A DNA stretch of 21,014 bases from Clostridiaceae bacterium UBA6085 (GTDB lineage: Bacteria > Bacillota > Clostridia > Clostridiales > Clostridiaceae), in assembly GCA_002428605.1 (NCBI GenBank), contig DIXH01000034.1:1-21014 (forward strand). Reading direction: 5' to 3'. Made by a program: the position numbers and the translations under genes. The notes beneath the pieces are model-generated. The model worked only from the letters and a program-made list of their open reading frames with translations. It was not told the DNA's origin and ran no database searches. Position 1 is the stretch's first letter. Every line of letters starts with the position of its first letter. Of this stretch, positions 7,789 through 14,801 are shown piece by piece.

Positions 7789-7817
7789 ATTATAGCATAT
7801 CAATGAGTACAGGGCAA
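7789..7817 (-). promoter_or_regulatory. Sigma-70-type promoter of the riboswitch operon
   Basis: On the minus strand TTGCCC (7812-7817) and TATAAT (7789-7794) are separated by exactly 17 bases, and TGC directly before TATAAT gives an extended -10. Transcription would start near 7782, just before the riboswitch. Confidence 0.75.
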
Positions 7818-7894
7818 ACATGAAATCAGTGAGTTAGTGTGCCCTGCCAAGAAGTAAAAGGGCTAAGAAAACCTTAAATTTTTGACAGATGAAG

Positions 7895-7922
7895 TTGACA
7901 AGACAGCTGTATATGCTACAAT
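7895..7922 (+). promoter_or_regulatory. Sigma-70-type promoter of the ECF S-component gene
   Basis: TTGACA (7895-7900) and TACAAT (7917-7922) are 16 bases apart, ending 47 bases before the ATG. A second TTGACA lies at 7882-7887, and the spacer contains the 8-base palindrome ACAGCTGT (7904-7911), a possible operator. Confidence 0.7.
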
Positions 7923-7969
7923 TATAACCAGACTGTTCACAAACTGTTAATTTCTTATGAGGTGATAAA

Positions 7970-8530
7970 ATGAAAACAAGTGACAAAGTGTACAAAATGA
8001 CAATTGCAGCCCTTCTTTGCGCCATAGGTATCATAATCCCGATGTATTCCCCGATAAAAATACTGCTTGAACCAGCTTCTTTCACTCTGGCAAGCCATGT
8101 TGCTACGATGATTGCAATGTTCATATCTCCTGCAACAGCAGTAGCGGTAGCCATAGGAACGACTTTGGGCTTCTTCATAGGAGGATTTCCGATAGTTGTT
8201 GTACTTAGGGCCGGAACGCATCTTGTCTGGGCTTTGATAGGTTCAAGCATAATAAAGAACAGAAGGAGCATAATGGATGGCACCGCTTCAAGGTTCGGAT
8301 TATCCCTGCTCATTGCTATCATACACGCCATCAGCGAAATGCTTGTTGTTATGCCATTCTACTTCGGGAACGGAATGTCACAGGCATACTATGCGAAAGG
8401 ATTCATAGTCTCGATAGTATTGCTCGTTGGAGTGGGGACACTGGTTCACAGCCTTGTTGACTTCGCAATCGCTTCATTCATATGGAAGCCGCTCGCAAAG
8501 ACCACCAGGGTCTCGCAGCTAGAGGGATAG
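7970..8530 (+). CDS. ECF transporter S component (possibly niacin, NiaX-like)
   Basis: A 186-residue, strongly hydrophobic protein with about six membrane segments, opening MTIAALLCAIGIIIPMYSP. This is the alanine-rich first helix typical of ECF substrate-binding (S) components. S components capture a vitamin or metal ion and share an energy module (EcfA, EcfA', EcfT) encoded elsewhere. No ATPase is near, so this is an orphan group II S protein. The blocks LASHVATMIAMFISPATAVAVAIGTTLGFFIGG and VVLRAGTHLVWALIG recall NiaX-type niacin transporters, but that substrate call is tentative; another S-component substrate is possible. GAGGTGA precedes the ATG. It has its own promoter and is followed by a terminator, so it is monocistronic. 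Confidence 0.8.
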   Translation: MKTSDKVYKMTIAALLCAIGIIIPMYSPIKILLEPASFTLASHVATMIAMFISPATAVAVAIGTTLGFFIGGFPIVVVLRAGTHLVWALIGSSIIKNRRSIMDGTASRFGLSLLIAIIHAISEMLVVMPFYFGNGMSQAYYAKGFIVSIVLLVGVGTLVHSLVDFAIASFIWKPLAKTTRVSQLEG

Positions 8531-8536
8531 AGAATA

Positions 8537-8575
8537 AGAGGCAGGAGCATGAACGCTCCTGCCTCTAACTTTTTT
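8537..8575. terminator. Bidirectional intrinsic terminator between convergent genes
   Basis: AGAGGCAGGAGC (8537-8548) and GCTCCTGCCTCT (8555-8566) form a perfect 12-bp stem around ATGAAC. The + strand continues with AACTTTTTT and the minus strand with TTATTCTC. It serves the ECF gene and overlaps the end of the oxidoreductase gene, whose TAA is at 8574-8576. Confidence 0.88.
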
Positions 8576-9989
8576 ATGAATCAGCTCCTGATTCCTGAAG
8601 CCTTCGCAGTTCCCATAATAGGGACTGGGCTGGCTCTGTAACCATGTCATAGGTTATTGTCTCGCCTTTTCTAATCGATACCCTGGCAGCATGACCATTC
8701 AGCATATGAGCAGGTACTGCGCTGTCCTTGCCGTATTTTGTTGAAGGAATAATATTCGATGTCAGCTTGGAGTCATGGTCGTTTCCAAAGATTTCGCCTG
8801 CCTCAATATCCCTTGCAGCAACCCTTACCAAATCATAATCCTGTCTGTATTCCTTCGATCCTGTATCCAGACCAAGCAATACAGCAGATTTGAGTGATGT
8901 TGTGACTTCAACGCCGCACAAATGATAAGGCCTGTATATTACCGCCGTTGAAAGATCGTAGTTTGGTATCTGGCCCTTGGTGGTCAGAATGAAGTTCGAG
9001 TATGCGTTGTCGCAGCGAACTACCATGAACACACCACCGCCCATACCTGATTCGTCGGCTCTTCTCAAGCAGGTGTGGACATCGATGATGCCCTCGGTAT
9101 CCTCGTATATGCCCCCGTTCCTGCTTGAACAGTATGCAATTGGAAGTTCTGTTATCCTGAGAGTACCCTGTGTCAGTGAAGGGATGTATGGTTTCATGCC
9201 TGTAGAGTTGGCCATGATCGTGAGCTCGCAAAGGTCAAAGCCACCTGCGTTTGGAAGGTCCTTAAGAATTTCAGCTCTTTTGTCCAGGTAATCCCTGGAT
9301 GCACCTTCTGGAATCATCTGAAGGTACTTCGTGTCTTCTTCAGCAATTTTAACCGATACGGACTCGTGTACCGTTATTCCGTCAGCAGCTATCGATACTG
9401 TATTGTTTGCTTCATCGAGAATGAATTCTCCATCCCGTGACTTGCCTGCAGTGATTACGGTAAGACCGATTTCCCTTGCCCACTCGACCATCTGTATAAG
9501 AAGGCCATGCTGGTCACCATCAACAGGAGTGTATACCAGACCTTTCTCAGCAGCCATCTTCTTCAGCTGTGGACCTATTACCGAGTCGAGCTCCTTTGAG
9601 ATTATCGCAATGTGCTTTCCGGAGTCTAAAGCCATTTTACAGTGTCCTGCAGCAGCCTCAGGGACGCCGGTACCTTCGCAGATTATGTCAATTTCCGGGA
9701 TTTGCATTATGCTTTCGACTGAATCAGTATATATATAGCTGCCCTGACGTAGAAGAGAACTCATTTCCTCAGGATCGCTTGAATATCTGATTTTGTCTTC
9801 AATGACTCCTGCCTTCAGGAATGAACTTTTTGCGCTCACAAGATTCTTGTCACAAACAATTGGAACTGAAAGCCCTTTTACAAAGAGCTGCTGTGTGACA
9901 ACTGCAGTACCAAAATGACCGGCTCCAATTATTGCAGCATAAACTGCATCTTTCTTTGCGTATTTTTCGAAGATATGATGATATATCAT
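8574..9989 (-). CDS. COG4091-type oxidoreductase (homoserine-dehydrogenase-like, SAF domain)
   Basis: A 471-residue NAD(P)-dependent oxidoreductase. The N-terminal Rossmann domain has AAIIGAGHFGTAVV at about residues 18-31. The middle resembles the homoserine-dehydrogenase catalytic fold (GEFILDEANN, DLCELTIMANSTGMKP). The last 80 residues (VRVAARDIEAGEIFGNDHD to SIRKGETITYDMV) are a SAF domain. This arrangement belongs to COG4091, which includes the Brucella DXR-like enzyme (DRL); most members are uncharacterised. It is the third gene of a leftward unit after a GntP permease and a medium-chain dehydrogenase, 21 bases after the latter, with GGAGGA before the ATG. Context points to an acid-sugar or branched-polyol substrate rather than homoserine. 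A role in isoprenoid synthesis seems less likely given the sigma-54-regulated catabolic setting. Reaction unknown. Confidence 0.8.
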   Translation of the reverse strand: MIYHHIFEKYAKKDAVYAAIIGAGHFGTAVVTQQLFVKGLSVPIVCDKNLVSAKSSFLKAGVIEDKIRYSSDPEEMSSLLRQGSYIYTDSVESIMQIPEIDIICEGTGVPEAAAGHCKMALDSGKHIAIISKELDSVIGPQLKKMAAEKGLVYTPVDGDQHGLLIQMVEWAREIGLTVITAGKSRDGEFILDEANNTVSIAADGITVHESVSVKIAEEDTKYLQMIPEGASRDYLDKRAEILKDLPNAGGFDLCELTIMANSTGMKPYIPSLTQGTLRITELPIAYCSSRNGGIYEDTEGIIDVHTCLRRADESGMGGGVFMVVRCDNAYSNFILTTKGQIPNYDLSTAVIYRPYHLCGVEVTTSLKSAVLLGLDTGSKEYRQDYDLVRVAARDIEAGEIFGNDHDSKLTSNIIPSTKYGKDSAVPAHMLNGHAARVSIRKGETITYDMVTEPAQSLLWELRRLQESGADS

Positions 9990-10010
9990 ATTTTTCCTCC
10001 TTAGTTTTTG

Positions 10011-11000
10011 CTATGGTCTGAATACGATCTTTATGGCGCTGTCATCCTTGTCAGCCAGGTCGAATCCCGCCTTAATGTCATCCAGCCTGAACTCGTTTGT
10101 TATGAGTGACTTAACGTCTACAAGCCCCTGTGCTATGGGCCTGAATACCTCCGGAGTCCAGACATACCTTTCCTGCCAGGTGTGGTGGACAAGACAGGTG
10201 TTGATGAATTCCAGACCATCATCATGCCATCTGCTGATGTTCAGCGTAATGGGCTTGGTAACCCAGCTGTAGAAGACGAACTTACCGTTATGTTTTATGA
10301 TTTCAGTTGCGGTGTTGAATGAGTCTTCGGTACCTGCAGCCTCAACCACAACATCAGCACCCCTGCCCTTTGTGAGCTCTGATACTATCTCTATGACATT
10401 TTCCCTTGTAGAATTGATTGTCACGTCGCATCCAAGTTTTTTTGCCAGCTCCAGCTTGCCGTCTAGGACATCAACCATGATGACTTTATAGGCTCCCTTC
10501 AGCTTGGCACACTGCGCGATTATCTGACCTGCAAAGCCCGCTCCCATCACGACTACATAGTCGCCAAGCTGAACACCGCTGTTCATGCCGGAATACATTG
10601 CACATGCAATCGGTTCACCAAGGCTTGCCGTATCAAGGTCTATGCCATCAGGTACAGGCTGCAGCTGGAATTCCTTGGATATGAAATATTCAGCATAATT
10701 GTTGTTCCAGCCGAAGGCTATTACCTTGTCTCCTACCCTGTATTGTGATATTTTGCTTCCAACAGCCACAACTGTTCCACCGCTCTCATGACCGAGCAGG
10801 AACGGGAAGCTTGGATCCTGCCTGAATTCAGCTGTCTTTGGTGGAAGAAAGCCTCTATAAAAGTTTTTGTCTGAGCCGCAAATTCCAATCAGGTGGTTCC
10901 TTACGATTATGTCATCGTCACCGCATACGAGCTCTCTTTCTATAAGCTCAATATCGTAGGGTCCGTTAAGCCTGGCTGCCTTTGTTATGAATTTTTCCAT
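10011..11000 (-). CDS. Medium-chain (zinc-type) alcohol dehydrogenase lacking the structural-zinc lobe
   Basis: A 329-residue medium-chain dehydrogenase. The catalytic zinc ligands are present: Cys41 (GICGSD), His71-Glu72 (GHESGG) and Glu129 (LGEPIACAM). The cofactor site is GAGFAG (153-158), with an acidic residue at Asp177 (IMVD), which favours NAD. The four-cysteine structural-zinc loop that normally follows GDKV is missing: the chain runs directly from GDKVIAFGWNNNYAEYF. That explains a length shorter than the usual 340-350. The protein likely oxidises a hydroxyl of a polyol or aldonate. It is the middle gene between the permease and the COG4091 oxidoreductase, with AGGAGG before the ATG. 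It could replace the usual LtnD-type dehydrogenase that feeds OtnK. Family sure, substrate inferred from context only. Confidence 0.85.
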   Translation of the reverse strand: MEKFITKAARLNGPYDIELIERELVCGDDDIIVRNHLIGICGSDKNFYRGFLPPKTAEFRQDPSFPFLLGHESGGTVVAVGSKISQYRVGDKVIAFGWNNNYAEYFISKEFQLQPVPDGIDLDTASLGEPIACAMYSGMNSGVQLGDYVVVMGAGFAGQIIAQCAKLKGAYKVIMVDVLDGKLELAKKLGCDVTINSTRENVIEIVSELTKGRGADVVVEAAGTEDSFNTATEIIKHNGKFVFYSWVTKPITLNISRWHDDGLEFINTCLVHHTWQERYVWTPEVFRPIAQGLVDVKSLITNEFRLDDIKAGFDLADKDDSAIKIVFRP

Positions 11001-11037
11001 ATTTCCTCCTAAGTAAAGTAGATTGTGCCTAATTATT

Positions 11038-11056
11038 TATCTGGTGGGACCAGATA
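11038..11056 (-). other. Intercistronic hairpin between permease and dehydrogenase genes
   Basis: On the minus strand TATCTGGT-CCC-ACCAGATA forms a perfect 8-bp stem with a three-base loop in the 80-base gap after gntP. There is no T-tract, so it is more likely an mRNA processing or stability element than a full terminator. Confidence 0.45.
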
Positions 11057-11080
11057 TCTGATCCAATCACAATGATTCAA

Positions 11081-12412
11081 TTAAATGAGTCCTGCTACGT
11101 GAAGAAGTATTGTGAACAGGGAACATACAGCTCCGGCCACGGTAGATGCGCCTCCGACTCCGATGAGTCCCTGGTTTACATTCATATTTGACATAGATAC
11201 GGTAACCCAGAATCCACTTGAATTAGCCTGCTTGAACATAAGCGCTCCTGATGCACAAGCAAGGAATGCTGCAAGTGGTGATATCCCGATGGTAACAAGC
11301 ATCGGCTGGACAAGGGCTGCTGCAGTCATTACACCAAGCGAGTTAGAGCCTGTAATCACATGGATAAGTGCAGCAATCACTATTGGCACAAGGATACCGG
11401 GAAGGCTCATGTTAACAACGCCGGCAGCTATCTTGTCCGCAACGCCTGCATTCTTTATGAATATTGCAAGAGCACCGCCCATACCAGTGACAAGTATAGG
11501 CATTGCAGCGGATCTGACTGCGGATTCGACCCAGTCATTGACGACTTCCTTCGATTTCCATTTAGAGCCTGTCAATGCAAGAGAGTAGAAACATCCCGCC
11601 AGAAGTGCTGGCGTAGGTGAGCCTGCAAAGGAGAAGAACCTGGCAATCGCTGTATCTGGTATTATATTGTTAAGGATAGTATTCAGCATTATAAGAACCA
11701 GGGGAAGTATTATTGGTGCCAGTGAGTTGCCGACTGTAGGCAGCTTCAATCCATCCGATTTCTTTGCTGCCTCAAGGTACTCCTCTTTAGGCAGCACCAT
11801 GGTCTTCAGGGTTTTACTGTAAAGGGTCGCGGCAATAACTCCAGGTATGGCAACTAGAAGTCCCCATAGGATCGCTTCTCCGATCGGAACCCCGAGAAGA
11901 GCTGCCGCTGCAACCGGACCGGGAGTCGGTGGAACAAGGGATGCAGTTGTAAGAGCTCCAAGATAGAGTGCAGTTCCGAACACCATCATGGATGCGCCAG
12001 CTTCAACAGCCAGGGTTGAAACTATGGGAATAAGGAGAATTACAACTGAATCGGCAAATATCGGTATTCCAAGAATTGCGGAGCTGAGGACTATTCCCCA
12101 AATTATCCTCTTTTTACCGAATATCTTAATTGCAAACTTCGTAATGCTGACTGCAGCTCCGGTTTCTTCAAGCACTTTTCCAAGTATGCAGCCAAGAAGG
12201 ATTACGAGAGCAATATCATCGATTGTGCCTGCAAAGCCTTTTTCGATTGTTGGCATCACGTCAGCCCATGGAGTTCCAAGAGCTATTGCGAGAATGAGCG
12301 AGGTTAAAAGGATGCTTATGACTGGATGTACCTTCGCCTTGGATATGAGCAGAATCATGAAGATAATGCATACGACGAATACTGCGAGAATATACACGGT
12401 TGATGTAAACAT
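11081..12412 (-). CDS. GntP-family (gluconate:H+ symporter family) permease
   Basis: A 443-residue integral membrane protein with a dozen or so hydrophobic segments, matching the GntP family in length and in blocks such as PVISILLTSLILAIALG, GFAGTIDDIALVILLGCILGKVLEETGAA, LVPPTPGPVAAAALLGV and GSNSLGVMTAAALVQPML. GntP proteins take up gluconate and other sugar acids by proton symport; several sit beside OtnK/OtnC genes and carry tetronates. The start at 12412 (MFTSTVYIL) is chosen because GGGAGG lies 6 bases upstream; an ATG 30 bases earlier (12442) lacks a site. It is the first gene of the leftward unit, under a consensus sigma-54 promoter. Expected role: entry of the acid sugar consumed by the cluster. 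Substrate inferred. Confidence 0.92.
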   Translation of the reverse strand: MFTSTVYILAVFVVCIIFMILLISKAKVHPVISILLTSLILAIALGTPWADVMPTIEKGFAGTIDDIALVILLGCILGKVLEETGAAVSITKFAIKIFGKKRIIWGIVLSSAILGIPIFADSVVILLIPIVSTLAVEAGASMMVFGTALYLGALTTASLVPPTPGPVAAAALLGVPIGEAILWGLLVAIPGVIAATLYSKTLKTMVLPKEEYLEAAKKSDGLKLPTVGNSLAPIILPLVLIMLNTILNNIIPDTAIARFFSFAGSPTPALLAGCFYSLALTGSKWKSKEVVNDWVESAVRSAAMPILVTGMGGALAIFIKNAGVADKIAAGVVNMSLPGILVPIVIAALIHVITGSNSLGVMTAAALVQPMLVTIGISPLAAFLACASGALMFKQANSSGFWVTVSMSNMNVNQGLIGVGGASTVAGAVCSLFTILLHVAGLI

Positions 12413-12484
12413 ACTGTCCCTCCCAAATTTTAGATTGTGCATGACCGGTTAATCCCCGGGTGAAACCAGTCATGGTATTCAATT

Positions 12485-12500
12485 AGCAATTCCCGTGCCA
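12485..12500 (-). promoter_or_regulatory. Sigma-54 (-24/-12) promoter of the permease operon
   Basis: The minus strand reads TGGCACGGGAATTGCT, an exact match to the sigma-54 consensus TGGCACG-N4-TTGCW with GG and GC ten bases apart. Transcription should start near 12473, giving a leader of about 60 bases before the gntP ATG. Confidence 0.9.
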
Positions 12501-12670
12501 TTATATAACGTTTTCACTGGAGATTCGAAAGTAGCTAACCGAAATGGCTCGAGATCCGGAGAAAAAGGAGCTTTAGCTGCCCGATTTTCAAGAGTATGCA
12601 TGATTTTTTACAGGTCATAATTTTTATGCCTCAGATTAGATTTTTGAAATCCGACTGAACAGACAAAGTG

Positions 12671-12722
12671 CTGCAACGTGTTGCAACGTGTTGTATGTGA
12701 AACACGTGCGACAGGTGCAACA
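12671..12722. promoter_or_regulatory. Probable upstream activator site shared by two sigma-54 promoters
   Basis: A compact repeat cluster. CTGCAACGTG and TTGCAACGTG stand in tandem (12671-12690). CGTGTT (12687-12692) and AACACG (12701-12706) are inverted around 8 bases. TGTTGCA (12679-12685) and TGCAACA (12716-12722) form the outer inverted pair. It lies about 170-200 bases from each -24 box, a typical distance for enhancer-binding proteins acting by DNA looping. The likely ligand protein is the PrpR-type activator encoded at 14802-16691. Confidence 0.75.
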
Positions 12723-12867
12723 AATATACAGCGCGGTAAGACGTGACTCCTAATGAATAGCTACAGAACTCATTTATGATTGGTATTAAGGGTCACTGAA
12801 TGAATAATGCAGAGATCTAGCAGCATTTCTACTCATAAGGTTAATAATTTTGTGCACTCCTACATTG

Positions 12868-12883
12868 TGGTATCAAAATTGCG
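12868..12883 (+). promoter_or_regulatory. Sigma-54 (-24/-12) promoter of the otnK-otnC operon
   Basis: TGGTATCAAAATTGCG keeps the invariant GG (12869-12870) and GC (12881-12882) at ten-base spacing and the TTGC block. It is weaker than the opposing promoter (TATC instead of CACG). Transcription should start near 12894, about 30 bases before the kinase ATG. Confidence 0.82.
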
Positions 12884-12922
12884 TTATATTCGACATGATT
12901 GATTATTGAGGAGGATTATTGA

Positions 12923-14197
12923 ATGAATGAACCAAAGAGACTATGTTGCATCGCGGATGATTTTACAGGAGCAAGTGATATTGCATCCTTCTTTTCTGAA
13001 GCCGGTCTAAGGACTTTAGTGACAAACGGAATACCTGAGGAAGGGCTTGAGATCTCAAATGCAGACATAGTGGTGATTGCCCTTAAAACAAGGACCGAGG
13101 AATCAAGGGCTGCTGTGGAAGAATCGAGTCTTGCACTCGAGTGGGCAATAAACAATGGGTTTAAAAAATATTACTTCAAATATTGCTCCACATTCGATTC
13201 TACTTCAGAGGGCAATATAGGTCCTGTAGCAGATATGATGATGGAGGTCCTTGATACAAGGTATACGGTTGTCTGCCCTTCGCTCCCGGTTAACGGCAGG
13301 ACTGTAAAGGATGGTATCCTTTATGTCAACGGGATTCCTCTAAGTGAAAGCCCGATGAAGAACCACCCGTTAACACCTATGACTAATTCTAATTTAAGGG
13401 TTCTGCTTGGTGAACAGAGCAAATATCCCGTGGTTGTCCTGGATTCTGATGCAATTATAAGCGATAAGGAAAGAACCAGGGATATGCTTGGAGAAATGAG
13501 CGAAAAATGGGAACACTTCTATGTGGTTCCTGATTACTTCAACGAAAGCCACGGAAAGGACATCGCAGATTATTTTGATGACCTCTTGCTCTATACAGGA
13601 GGATCAGGTCTTGCTGCCTATCTGGGGAAGAATATGGCTTCAGGGAATAGTTTAATCCATAGTGAACATCAGGACAAGGATACAGGAGGCTCTGCACTCA
13701 TAGTGGCAGGGAGCTGTTCAACAGCAACTCTTGGACAGATTGAAAGCTATATTGCGGAAGGTCTGCCATATATCAAGGTTGAACCTCAGATGCTTGTTTC
13801 AGGTCTTCAGACGATTGAAATGCTATGGGGTTTCATACTGGCACATGTAAAAGGACCTGTGCTAGTGTTCAGCTCAGATACTCCCGAGAACATCAGGAAG
13901 GCACAGGAACATGGAAGTGATGAGATTTCAAGGCTTCTGGAGGGTACTGTATCTTTGCTCGCAAAGAAAGCTGTTGACCATGGAATAAGAAAAATTATCG
14001 TTGCAGGTGGAGAGACATCAGGAGCTGTAACCATGAAGCTTGGATATCGAGCATTCTCAGTCGGGAGGAGTGTTGCACCTGGTGTGCCAGTAATGGTACC
14101 GATTGATAACAGAAGTGTGAAGCTTGTCCTGAAATCAGGGAATTTTGGAAGCCCAGATTTCTTTACGAAAGCAATAAAAATAATGGAGGAAGAGTAA
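12923..14197 (+). CDS. otnK: Four-carbon acid sugar kinase (DUF1537, OtnK-like)
   Basis: A 424-residue kinase of the DUF1537 family, full length. The N-terminal substrate domain has IADDFTGASD (about 10-19), KYCSTFDST.EGNIGPV (about 86-103), CPSLPVNGRTV and HPLTPMTNSNL. The C-terminal nucleotide domain has VAGSCSTATLGQI and IVAGGETSGAV. OtnK transfers phosphate from ATP to O4 of 3-oxo-tetronate; related members act on D-threonate, D-erythronate or other C4/C5 acids. The pairing with an OtnC-like gene, overlapping by one base, favours the 3-oxo-tetronate reaction. GAGGAGG lies 8 bases before the ATG, and a sigma-54 promoter stands just upstream. Family certain; the exact acid and stereochemistry are inferred from context. 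Confidence 0.9.
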   Translation: MNEPKRLCCIADDFTGASDIASFFSEAGLRTLVTNGIPEEGLEISNADIVVIALKTRTEESRAAVEESSLALEWAINNGFKKYYFKYCSTFDSTSEGNIGPVADMMMEVLDTRYTVVCPSLPVNGRTVKDGILYVNGIPLSESPMKNHPLTPMTNSNLRVLLGEQSKYPVVVLDSDAIISDKERTRDMLGEMSEKWEHFYVVPDYFNESHGKDIADYFDDLLLYTGGSGLAAYLGKNMASGNSLIHSEHQDKDTGGSALIVAGSCSTATLGQIESYIAEGLPYIKVEPQMLVSGLQTIEMLWGFILAHVKGPVLVFSSDTPENIRKAQEHGSDEISRLLEGTVSLLAKKAVDHGIRKIIVAGGETSGAVTMKLGYRAFSVGRSVAPGVPVMVPIDNRSVKLVLKSGNFGSPDFFTKAIKIMEEE

Positions 14198-14793
14198 TGT
14201 TGACAGACAAGATGCTTGATGACGCCATCTGGATAGCAAAAAGCCTTTTTGACAGAGGAAAGGCCACAGGTTCATCCGCAAACCTAAGCTTCAGACAGGG
14301 CGACAGGATATACATAACGGGAACAGGTACCTGCTTCGGAAGGCTACAGTCTGATGATTTTGCTATTCTGAGCCTCGATGCGGAGGGTGACTGCAAGAGT
14401 CTTAACTCTGTAACTGCCAGCAAGGAGCTTCCTCTCCATCTGGCATTGTACCGGAAGAGCGATGATATCAGGGCGGTTATCCACACCCATAGCTTCTACG
14501 CTACCGTTTTTTCATGCTATGAGCACGAAAATGAGAACGACGTGATGCCTGACATCACGCCGTATCTTAAGATGAAGGTAGGCACAATCGGTCTGGTCCC
14601 CTATGCCCCCCCGGGAAGCAGGGAGTTGTTCGACCTCTTCGAGAAAAGAGTAAAGTATGATGACGGGTTCCTCCTTGCAAACCACGGTCCGGTCGTTGCA
14701 GGAACCAGTCTTCTCAATGCCTTTTACGGGATCGAGGAGCTGGAAGAGAATGCAAGGATTGCATGTTTCTTCAGGAAAGAGTCTCAAGGCTGA
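14197..14793 (+). CDS. otnC: Class II aldolase/adducin-family decarboxylase (OtnC-like)
   Basis: A 198-residue member of the class II aldolase/adducin family. The metal site shows His96 and His98 (VIHTHSF) and His163 (NHGPVVAG), with the catalytic Glu77 in KELPLH. The phosphate-binding part is GSSANLSFR and ITGTG. OtnC decarboxylates 3-oxo-tetronate 4-phosphate to dihydroxyacetone phosphate, feeding glycolysis. The ATG overlaps the kinase stop codon (TAATG), so translation is coupled. Slightly shorter than the roughly 210 residues typical. A true aldolase acting on a sugar phosphate is the alternative, but the kinase partner supports OtnC. It ends 8 bases from the convergent regulator gene, and I see no terminator between them. 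Confidence 0.87.
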   Translation: MLTDKMLDDAIWIAKSLFDRGKATGSSANLSFRQGDRIYITGTGTCFGRLQSDDFAILSLDAEGDCKSLNSVTASKELPLHLALYRKSDDIRAVIHTHSFYATVFSCYEHENENDVMPDITPYLKMKVGTIGLVPYAPPGSRELFDLFEKRVKYDDGFLLANHGPVVAGTSLLNAFYGIEELEENARIACFFRKESQG

Positions 14794-14801
14794 GGAAACT
14801 C

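Noticed and set aside
8574..9989. Annotation as homoserine dehydrogenase of threonine biosynthesis
   Set aside because: The SAF domain and the COG4091 layout, together with a catabolic permease operon, argue against a biosynthetic Hom enzyme.
12671..12692. Tandem CTGCAACGTG/TTGCAACGTG considered as the start of a CRISPR or tandem-repeat array
   Set aside because: Only two and a bit copies with no spacers; better explained as activator half-sites.
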